Shown here: in pieces, positions 57,746 to 64,000 of the stretch | How the letters are laid out: every line of letters starts with the position of its first letter | Numbering within the stretch: the stretch's first letter is position 1 | Assembly (NCBI RefSeq): GCF_014145325.1 | Contig: NZ_JACHTF010000009.1 | Span: 107,826 to 171,825, forward strand | Origin: Marilutibacter spongiae | GTDB lineage: Bacteria > Pseudomonadota > Gammaproteobacteria > Xanthomonadales > Xanthomonadaceae | Reading direction: 5' to 3' | DNA length: 64,000 bases | Notes under the pieces: generated by a model | Told to the model about the DNA's origin: nothing | What the model saw: only the letters and a program-made list of their open reading frames with translations | Databases searched by the model: none | Translations under genes and position numbers: made by a program

Positions 57746-59893
57746 ATGAGTACGGTGCGCCTCGAGGCAGTCAAGCCGGCGGCAAGGGATATCCAGTTGC
57801 AGCCTGCGTCCCTGGACATCTGGGACAAGAAGTACCGGCTGAAGACCAAGACTGGCGAGGCGGTGGACGAGGACATCGACGCGACCTACCAGCGCGTGGC
57901 CAAGGCGCTCTCGGAGGCCGAGCCCAACACCGAGAAGCAGCAGTACTGGTACGAGCGCTTCGTCTGGGCGCTGCGCCGCGGGGCGATCCCCGCCGGCCGC
58001 ATCACCTCCAACGCCGGCGCGCTGGCGCACAAGCCCGCCACCTCGACCATCAACTGCACGGTCTCGGGCACCATCACCGACTCGATGGACGGCATCCTGG
58101 ACAAGGTCCACGAGGCCGGCCTGACCCTGAAGGCCGGTTGCGGCATCGGCTACGAGTTCAGCACCCTGCGCCCGCGCGGCGCCTTCGTCGCCGGCGCCGG
58201 CGCCTACACCTCCGGCCCGATGTCCTTCATGGATATCTACGACAAGATGTGCTTCACCGTGTCCTCGGCCGGCGGCCGCCGCGGCGCGCAGATGGGCACC
58301 TTCGACGTGTCCCACCCGGACGTGAAGGACTTCATCCGCGCCAAGCGCGAGGACGGCCGCCTGCGCCAGTTCAACCTGTCGCTGCTGATCACCGACGGCT
58401 TCATGGAGGCGGTCGCCAACGACGCCGACTGGCCGCTGGTGTTCCCGCTCAACCGCAAGGAGCAGGGCGACGTCGACCTGGACGACGCCGACGGCGTCGT
58501 CTGGCGCGAGTGGCCGACCCACAAGAACTACATCGTCCGCGACGACGGCCTGGTCGCCTGCAAGGTCTACGGCCACATCCGCGCCCAGCACCTGTGGGAC
58601 ATGATCATGGTCTCGACGTACGACTACGCCGAGCCGGGCTTCATCCTGATCGACCGCGTCAACGAGATGAACAACAACTGGTGGTGCGAGAACATCCGCG
58701 CCACCAACCCCTGCGGCGAGCAGCCGCTGCCGCCGTACGGCGCCTGCCTGCTGGGCTCGGTCAACCTGACCAAGTTCGTGCGCAACGCCTTCACCGACAA
58801 GGCCGAGTTCGACTGGGACGAGTACCGCGAGGTCGTGCGCGTGTTCACCCGCATGCTCGACAACGTGGTCGAGATCAATGGCCTGCCGCTCCAGCAGCAG
58901 CGCGACGAGATCATGCGCAAGCGCCGCCACGGCATGGGCTTCCTCGGCCTGGGCAGCACCCTGACCATGCTGCGCAAGAAGTACGGCGAGGCGGACTCCT
59001 GCGAGTTCACCGAGCGCATCGCGCGCGAGATGGCCGTCGCCGGCTGGGAGATGGGCCTGGAGCTCGCCCGCGAGAAGGGCCCGGCCCCGATCATGGTCGA
59101 GAACTTCGAGGTCACCGCCGAGATGCTGCGCAAGCGCCCGGAGATGGTGAAGGACGGCTGGAAGGTCGGCAAGAAGATCCCCGGCAAGGTCCTGCATGCC
59201 CGCTACAGCCGCTACATGCAGCGCGTGGCCGAGGTCGCGCCCGAGCTGGTCGACGCGCTGGCCGAGGTCGGCAGCCGCTTCACCCACCACAGCTCGATCG
59301 CGCCGACCGGCACGATCTCGCTGAGCCTGGCCAACAACGCCTCCAACGGCATCGAGCCGTCCTTCGCGCACCACTACAGCCGCAACGTGATCCGCGAGGG
59401 CAAGAAGTCGAAGGAAAAGGTCGACGTGTTCTCCTTCGAGCTGCTGGCCTACCGCGAGCTGGTCAACCCGAAGGCGATGCCGTTCTCAGACGACGAAGCC
59501 GCGCGCCTGCCGGACTACTTCATCGCCGCCGACGACATCACGCCCAAGGCCCACGTCGACGTCCAGGCCGCCGCCCAGAAGTGGGTCGACAGCTCGATCT
59601 CCAAGACCGCGAACGTCCCGACCGACTACCCCTACGAGGACTTCAAGGACATCTACACCTACGCCCACAAGCAGGGCCTGAAGGGCTGCACCACCTTCCG
59701 CTTCAACCCGGCCGCCTTCCAGGGCGTGCTGGTCAAGGAAGCCGACCTGGAGAACACCCTGTACCGCTTCGAGCTCGAGGACGGCCAGGTGATCGAGGTC
59801 AAGGGCAACGAACAGATCGAGTACGACGGCGAGATGCACACCGCCGCCAACCTGTTCGACGCCCTGAAGGAAGGCTATTACGGCAAGTTCTGA
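57746..59893 (+). CDS. nrdJa: Class II (B12-dependent) ribonucleotide reductase, large part
   Basis: 715 aa. Reduces ribonucleotides with adenosylcobalamin, without oxygen-dependent radical generation. Cys104 in INCTVSGT and the NPCGE motif (Cys323, Glu325) form the active site. The C-terminal redox cysteines and TSCPD domain are missing and are supplied by nrdJb, so the reductase is split as in Pseudomonas aeruginosa. Start at 57746 follows GAGGAGA; the upstream in-frame ATG at 57713 has GGAGG 6 nt before it and is a real alternative. Confidence 0.95.
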   Translation: MSTVRLEAVKPAARDIQLQPASLDIWDKKYRLKTKTGEAVDEDIDATYQRVAKALSEAEPNTEKQQYWYERFVWALRRGAIPAGRITSNAGALAHKPATSTINCTVSGTITDSMDGILDKVHEAGLTLKAGCGIGYEFSTLRPRGAFVAGAGAYTSGPMSFMDIYDKMCFTVSSAGGRRGAQMGTFDVSHPDVKDFIRAKREDGRLRQFNLSLLITDGFMEAVANDADWPLVFPLNRKEQGDVDLDDADGVVWREWPTHKNYIVRDDGLVACKVYGHIRAQHLWDMIMVSTYDYAEPGFILIDRVNEMNNNWWCENIRATNPCGEQPLPPYGACLLGSVNLTKFVRNAFTDKAEFDWDEYREVVRVFTRMLDNVVEINGLPLQQQRDEIMRKRRHGMGFLGLGSTLTMLRKKYGEADSCEFTERIAREMAVAGWEMGLELAREKGPAPIMVENFEVTAEMLRKRPEMVKDGWKVGKKIPGKVLHARYSRYMQRVAEVAPELVDALAEVGSRFTHHSSIAPTGTISLSLANNASNGIEPSFAHHYSRNVIREGKKSKEKVDVFSFELLAYRELVNPKAMPFSDDEAARLPDYFIAADDITPKAHVDVQAAAQKWVDSSISKTANVPTDYPYEDFKDIYTYAHKQGLKGCTTFRFNPAAFQGVLVKEADLENTLYRFELEDGQVIEVKGNEQIEYDGEMHTAANLFDALKEGYYGKF

Positions 59894-59913
59894 CGGGTCC
59901 GGCGACCTGCCAG

Positions 59914-59936
59914 GGCGACCGGCGCGACCGGTCGCC
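59914..59936 (+). terminator. Hairpin after nrdJa
   Basis: GGCGACCGG, 5-nt loop, CCGGTCGCC, perfect 9-bp stem 21 bp after the stop; no T tract. May reduce read-through or protect the nrdJa 3' end. Confidence 0.4.
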
Positions 59937-60019
59937 GGCGGAGGGGGCGGCCGTTCCGTCCCGGGTGGGGGCCGGGCATGCCCCCACCGTCGAGACCGCT
60001 GGCCCGGGGCGCGTGACGG

Positions 60020-60048
60020 TACTTGATTGCGTCCGTGGCCGGTATAGC
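60020..60048 (+). promoter_or_regulatory. Promoter of histone-like gene
   Basis: -10 TATAGC (60043-60048) with a weak -35 TACTTG 17 bp upstream (60020-60025). Suggests that the histone-like gene can be expressed apart from nrdJa. Confidence 0.4.
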
Positions 60049-60196
60049 ATCGCCCTCGGAACCCGGTGTCTGCGTGCTGTCCCGATCCGGTGCTCCAGAC
60101 GTTTCATGCAGTTGTGACTCAGGCCGCGGCGCACCCGTGCCAAGGCCCGTTCAGAAGAAGGTTCATTGCAACCAGTTACGCCCGTCAGGAGGGCAC

Positions 60197-60856
60197 ATGA
60201 GCAACGGCAACGGAGTTAGCGCGACCCTGTCGCAGGCGGCCGACAGCATGATGGACACCGCATCGAACGTGAGCGGCACCATTTCGCACAAGGCCGAGGA
60301 CGTGGTGAAGTCGGTCCGCAAGGCCGCCGCGAAGGCGCGCAAGAAGGCGCAGAAGGCCGCCGAGGACGCCAGCAAGTCGGCCGGCAAGACCGCCGGCAAG
60401 GCGCGCAAGGCGGCCAAGAAGGCCGTCAGCACCGCGAAGAAGAAGCTGGCCAGCGCCAGCAGCAGCGCCAAGAAGGAAGCCGCGGCCCTGAAGGCCAAGG
60501 GCGCCGGCAAGAAGACCGCCACCAAGAAGGCGGCGCCGAAGAAGGCTTCGGCCAAGAAGGCCGCGAAGAAGACGGCGCCGAAGAAGGCCACGGCCAGGAA
60601 AGCCGTGAAGAAGGCGGCGCCCAAGAAGGCCGCGAAGAAGACGGCGCCGAAGAAGGCCGCGGCCAAGAAGACCGTGAAGAAGGCGGCGCCGAAGAAGGCC
60701 ACGGCGAAGAAAGCCGTGAAGAAGGCGGCCCCGAAGAAGGCTGCGGCCAAGAAGGCCGTGAAGAAGGCGGCGCCGAAGAAGGCCGCGGCGAAGAAAGCCG
60801 TGAAGAAGGCCGCGCCGAAGAAGGCCGCCGCCAGGAAGACGGCAAAGAAGAAGTAA
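60197..60856 (+). CDS. Histone H1-like Lys/Ala-rich protein
   Basis: 219 aa. Residues 1-40 form a short amphipathic start; from about 85 on, PKKAxAKKA-type repeats (about a dozen KKAAPKK/AKKAVKK units) end in AKKK, like the C-terminal domains of H1, AlgP and Bordetella BpH1. Such proteins compact DNA. AGGAGG 5 nt before the ATG fixes the start. It lies between nrdJa and nrdJb, which is unusual. Repeat unit number is likely to vary between strains by recombination. Confidence 0.93.
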   Translation: MSNGNGVSATLSQAADSMMDTASNVSGTISHKAEDVVKSVRKAAAKARKKAQKAAEDASKSAGKTAGKARKAAKKAVSTAKKKLASASSSAKKEAAALKAKGAGKKTATKKAAPKKASAKKAAKKTAPKKATARKAVKKAAPKKAAKKTAPKKAAAKKTVKKAAPKKATAKKAVKKAAPKKAAAKKAVKKAAPKKAAAKKAVKKAAPKKAAARKTAKKK

Positions 60857-60875
60857 GCACGCCCGAGGCGTCACC

Positions 60876-60902
60876 CCTCCCTGGCCCGGCCGGGGAGGGG
60901 AC
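60876..60902 (+). terminator. Strong hairpin between histone-like gene and nrdJb
   Basis: CCCCTCCC...GGGGAGGGG dyad 20 bp after the histone gene stop and 44 bp before nrdJb. No T run; could attenuate nrdJb expression. Confidence 0.45.
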
Positions 60903-60945
60903 CCGGGACACCACCGCAGCACGCACCACCGCAGGAGTTGGGCCG

Positions 60946-61809
60946 ATGGCCGTCAAGATCGACAAGAAAATCAAGGGCTACAGCGTCGTCACGCCGGAAG
61001 ACAAGGCCAAGCAGGCCGAGGCCGCCAAGGCCGAAGCCGTGCGCCAGGAGGCCGCGGAGGCCGCGCAGGCGCGCGCCGACAACGTCATCCAGATGCACGA
61101 GCGCATCGAACGGCCCGAGACCCTCATCGGCTCCACCTACAAGCTCAAGACGCCGCTGTTCGAACACGCCCTGTACGTGACGATCAACGACATCGTGCTC
61201 AATGCCGGCAGCGAGCACGAACAGCGCCGGCCCTTCGAGATCTTCATCAACTCGAAGAACATGGACCACTTCCAGTGGATCGTCGCGCTGACCCGCATCA
61301 TGTCGGCGGTGTTCCGCAAGGGCGGCGACGTGACCTTCCTGGTCGAGGAAATGAAGGCCGTGTTCGACCCGCGCGGCGGCTACTTCAAGGCCGGCGGCGT
61401 CTACATGCCGTCGCTGGTCGCCGAGCTGGGCAGCATCGTCGAGGACCACCTCAAGTCGATCGGCATGATCAAGGACCCCGAGCTGAGCGACGCGCAGCGC
61501 GCGCTGATCGCCGAGAAGCGGGCGGCCTACGCGGCGCTGGACTCAAAAAAAAACTCTGACGTAAGCCCGGCCGGCGGTTTCCGCGTCGTCGGCGACGCGG
61601 CGCCGGTCGTCGACGACCGCAGCGGCGAGCTGTTCCCCGAGCCCCGCGTGCGCGCCGAGCGCCGCGAGGAGGACGTCGAGGTCACCGGCGACGGCGGCGT
61701 GTCCTTCCCGCCCTCGGCCACGATGTGCCACAAGTGCAGCACCAAGGCGCTGGTGATCATGGACGGCTGCGCGACCTGCCTCAATTGCGGCTATTCCAAG
61801 TGCGGGTGA
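60946..61809 (+). CDS. nrdJb: Class II ribonucleotide reductase, C-terminal part
   Basis: 287 aa. Residues about 50-190 form a TSCPD-type domain (LYVTINDIVLNAG, PFEIFINSKN, HFQWIVALTRIMSAVFRKGGDVTFLVEEM). The C-terminus has six cysteines (261, 264, 275, 278, 281, 286), the last pair acting as the redox tail that re-reduces the nrdJa active site, the others a probable zinc knuckle. Nine consecutive A (61544-61552, codons TCA AAA AAA AAC) interrupt otherwise GC-rich sequence. Its stop is only 9 bp from a low-GC ImmA/IrrE gene. Confidence 0.9.
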   Translation: MAVKIDKKIKGYSVVTPEDKAKQAEAAKAEAVRQEAAEAAQARADNVIQMHERIERPETLIGSTYKLKTPLFEHALYVTINDIVLNAGSEHEQRRPFEIFINSKNMDHFQWIVALTRIMSAVFRKGGDVTFLVEEMKAVFDPRGGYFKAGGVYMPSLVAELGSIVEDHLKSIGMIKDPELSDAQRALIAEKRAAYAALDSKKNSDVSPAGGFRVVGDAAPVVDDRSGELFPEPRVRAERREEDVEVTGDGGVSFPPSATMCHKCSTKALVIMDGCATCLNCGYSKCG

Positions 61810-61818
61810 GGACTGAGA

Positions 61819-62556
61819 ATGAATAGGAATTCGCCCGAACGAGTGATTGCTTTGCGTGCCTCAAATACGGTCGAGGATCGTGTTCGGGAGCTTCATCTAT
61901 CAATCTGGAATAACCGCGGGGAAATATTTCGCGGCCAAGTACCCGATGATCCGGTGGCAATGTTGGAACCTGGGATTGCACTTCGGACTCTCGGATTCGA
62001 GATCGAAACTAGCGCTGATCTTGGAGAGACGAACGACGCCGGTCGGGTAGTAGCTGTAGCGGGGAACATTGACAATAAGCTCAAACTAGTCCGTATTTCA
62101 GGGCGCTTTACCGCGCAAGAGCAGCGCTTCACTGCTGCTCATGAACTGGGACACGCGGTGTTGCACCCGAACATGAGCGGATTGCACCGCGATCGGGTGG
62201 TGTCGGGGCCGATCGCGCGAAAGGAACGCAGGGAAATCGAAGCGGATCTGTTTGCGTCACGTTTCTTGATGCCCGAGAAGCTTCTAGGGCGACGCTTGCA
62301 TCAGTGCTTTGGAAGCAAGCAATTCGTATTGAGTGACGACAACCTTTATGGGCTTGGAATCCCAAACGTCGATGGAGCCCGCCGGCAACTAAGTAGTAGT
62401 CGCGATCTCTCACTCATGGTAGCGAGAACGACATCTTTCATGGGGCTTAGCTTTGATCCGCTCTCGAAGTACTTCAATGTTTCCCCAGTAGCTATGGCGA
62501 TTCGCTTGGAGGAGTTTGGTTTTATCAATGAAGATTCAATTCGGTTTATTCGATAG
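61819..62556 (+). CDS. ImmA/IrrE-family metallopeptidase
   Basis: 245 aa. Zinc site HELGH at residues 108-112 with Glu141 in EIEADLFASRFLMP, the standard ImmA/IrrE peptidase arrangement; these enzymes cleave repressors of mobile elements or, as IrrE/PprI in Deinococcus, cut DdrO to start a DNA-damage response. No N-terminal helix-turn-helix is visible; the C-terminal 60 residues (SRDLSLMVARTTSFMGLSFDPLSKYFNVSPVAMAIRLEEFGFI) include a winged-helix-like ending. Base composition is far lower in GC than upstream genes, indicating transfer. GAGG precedes the ATG. A membrane-protein gene follows 228 bp downstream. Confidence 0.88.
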   Translation: MNRNSPERVIALRASNTVEDRVRELHLSIWNNRGEIFRGQVPDDPVAMLEPGIALRTLGFEIETSADLGETNDAGRVVAVAGNIDNKLKLVRISGRFTAQEQRFTAAHELGHAVLHPNMSGLHRDRVVSGPIARKERREIEADLFASRFLMPEKLLGRRLHQCFGSKQFVLSDDNLYGLGIPNVDGARRQLSSSRDLSLMVARTTSFMGLSFDPLSKYFNVSPVAMAIRLEEFGFINEDSIRFIR

Positions 62557-62784
62557 AGTGCCGAAATATGGATCTAATCGAAGGCCTGCTCCAATAGGTG
62601 TAAGCGAAAAAGGGGCTGGCGAAGTCACAGTATCAATCCTACCATATACCATAATTTTCGCAAGTTCCGCACGAAGACGTCTTTCGTAATTGATGGATTT
62701 GCGAATCTCCTGATTCTTGGGCATCCGAAGTTTGGGTGAGGGAGCTTATTTCTTGGCTTGCTTCTTTGTTTACGGGAGGGTCGC

Positions 62785-63798
62785 ATGACCAGTGAATGTA
62801 TTAGCAATGAAGTTGTGAAGGAGTCGGCGCCCCTTATCCCCGAGGCAGATCGAGATAAGCTGAGGTCTTATTTCCACCTGTTTGTTGGACGGCCAGATAG
62901 TGCTCAGAAGGTTTTTACAAGGCGAGTAACCGTCGCTATAGGGGCGGTTCAGGACCTTCATGAGCGAATATTAGAAAAGCTAAATACTCATCATATTGAG
63001 AGTTTGGTTGCGAATGCCGAGGTCCTATTTGAAGATAGAAGCTCAATTCAGTTTGGTGGATGGTCGGAGTTTGAGGCGCACCGTTGGACCACCTCCAAAA
63101 CCACGAAGGAGCTCCGTCTGCGATGGGATTTCCTCCTCTCCGTTCGAGGTTTTGAGCTTCCTCAGAGGCACTGTATTACGGTAAAAATTGCTTCTGATGT
63201 GAAGCCCTTTGAAGTTCTACAGGCGGTTCTTTCTAAGGATCCGGATGTTGACGATCCTGCCGATTTTGTTTTTGCGCCCGTTATTTGCCGTGTTGATTTC
63301 ATTAGTCACTCGCTTTCTCAAGAGCTTATTGCCCTCGTTGATGAGTGGAACAAGAGTCTACCCAAGCCGGAAGGGAGGGCTAATTGGCTTATAAAGTTGG
63401 ACAGGCATAAAGGTCGAATCGCTCACCTCATTAGGGCGGCCACCCCGACGTTAATCGCTTTGGCAGCGATTGTTTTATTTCAGAATGTCTTCTCTAGCGT
63501 TGGCATTGCGACTATTGAGTCAGTGTCAAGAATGATGGTTTGGGTCCTATACTCTATTTTCGCAATTTATATTTCAGATCGTTTTTCATCTGTCTTGGCT
63601 GGTGTTGCTTATAAATCTATAGATGACTTTGGAAGATACTCGGTTCTTCATTTGACTAGTGGAGATCGAGATAAGTTTCATAAAATCGCTGAGAAAAATA
63701 AATCAATTATGGTTCGTTTTTTTGTCTCCTCAGCGCTTTCATTCTTGATAAATGTAGGGTCAAGTCTCTTTGTGGCATGGAGTTGGGCTGGATCGTAA
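62785..63798 (+). CDS. Unrecognised low-GC membrane protein
   Basis: 337 aa. A soluble N-terminal 215 residues with beta-rich character (WDFLLSVRGFELPQRHCITVKIASDV) is followed by three spans: about 222-240, 252-270 and 308-330. I recognise no family. GGGAGG 5 nt before the ATG sets the start; nine upstream codons are in frame. It shares the low GC of the ImmA/IrrE gene. The 228 bp between the two contain AT-rich CATAAT-like boxes but no convincing promoter. Confidence 0.8.
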   Translation: MTSECISNEVVKESAPLIPEADRDKLRSYFHLFVGRPDSAQKVFTRRVTVAIGAVQDLHERILEKLNTHHIESLVANAEVLFEDRSSIQFGGWSEFEAHRWTTSKTTKELRLRWDFLLSVRGFELPQRHCITVKIASDVKPFEVLQAVLSKDPDVDDPADFVFAPVICRVDFISHSLSQELIALVDEWNKSLPKPEGRANWLIKLDRHKGRIAHLIRAATPTLIALAAIVLFQNVFSSVGIATIESVSRMMVWVLYSIFAIYISDRFSSVLAGVAYKSIDDFGRYSVLHLTSGDRDKFHKIAEKNKSIMVRFFVSSALSFLINVGSSLFVAWSWAGS

Positions 63799-63906
63799 CG
63801 CCATATCTCTTGCAACATGTATCAACTGTAGGCTTTTTTGCTTGATGAGGGGGCGGTCAAGCTGAGGGCGATACCGACGTCCCCCCGCCTTCAGTAGCAA
63901 GGCGGT

Positions 63907-64000
63907 TTAGAGTCCGGGATCAATCGTAGCGGATGCCAGCTGGCTGGCGTAGTCGCTCGGGGTCAGTCCGCCGAGCACCTTCTTGGGTCGCTCCTCGTTG
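63907..64000 (-). mobile_element. IS3-family transposase, C-terminal fragment (cut by window)
   Basis: The last 31 codons read NEERPKKVLGGLTPSDYASQL...PGL on the minus strand, the typical end of the IS3-family DDE integrase core (NEERPHxxLGGLTPxEYA). Its N-terminal part lies beyond the window edge. The end of the element should lie between 63799 and 63907; a TGAGGGGGCGG tract near 63845 is one candidate terminus but the inverted repeat cannot be confirmed without the other end. Confidence 0.85.

Noticed and set aside
60023..60196. 58-codon N-terminal extension of the histone-like protein
   Set aside because: Contains the putative promoter; the AGGAGG-preceded ATG at 60197 is clearly better.

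Overview
The window is a GC-rich chromosomal segment (low-GC only from about 61.8 kb to 63.9 kb) that looks like a Lysobacter/Luteimonas-type member of the Xanthomonadaceae. The evidence is gene order (lptM-dapF-DUF484-xerC-hslVU; mreBCD-mrdA-rodA-mltB-rlpA-dacA-ybeD-lipB-lipA), a split class II ribonucleotide reductase (nrdJa/nrdJb), several leaderless-type promoters (-10 box 6-7 nt before ATG) and dense REP-like and heptamer repeats. The genus cannot be fixed from sequence reading alone.

Layout. 0.1-9.2 kb: LolA-like protein divergent from a WYL regulator and a patatin lipase, then two S9 serine peptidases (prolyl-oligopeptidase type and oligopeptidase B), an esterase and a YbaN protein. 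9.3-14.1 kb: lptM, dapF, DUF484, xerC, hslV, hslU. 14.3-15.7 kb: an XRE regulator and an unrecognised 308-aa protein. 15.8-23.1 kb: Fcy1-like cytosine deaminase, GNAT, ubiE, a DUF417-like membrane protein, an M1 aminopeptidase lipoprotein, a lipoprotein, a YbaK-domain deacylase, and adenosine-kinase-type PfkB kinase. 23.4-36.0 kb: the elongasome and lipoate cluster, interrupted by a 0.9-kb repeat region. 36.3-38.5 kb: the tail-specific protease prc, followed by 1.6 kb of tandem composite repeats.

40.2-50.9 kb is an efflux/stress block: a MacAB-like operon (HlyD adaptor, ATPase, two FtsX permeases, a lipoprotein hydrolase) on the minus strand, an SMP-30-like lipoprotein gene broken by one amber codon, and a plus-strand ABC-2 exporter with a DesK/DesR-like two-component system. 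A perfect 12-bp palindrome (TGACAGCTGTCA) inside a shared 17-bp core lies upstream of both ABC operons, suggesting one regulator, plausibly the DesR-like protein, controls both. 50.9-57.1 kb: leucyl aminopeptidase, HAD phosphatase, AI-2E transporter, a YqjD/E/K-like membrane module and a DegQ/DegP protease.

57.4-61.8 kb: a promoter with a candidate NrdR box, nrdJa, a lysine/alanine-rich histone-H1-like gene, and nrdJb; the histone gene sits between the two halves of the reductase. Immediately after nrdJb, base composition drops sharply: an ImmA/IrrE metallopeptidase and an unrecognised multi-spanning membrane protein form a small apparently acquired island that runs into an IS3-family transposase cut by the window edge. 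This pair and the 308-aa protein at 14.7 kb are the best candidates for undescribed biology. No tRNA, rRNA or CRISPR was seen.
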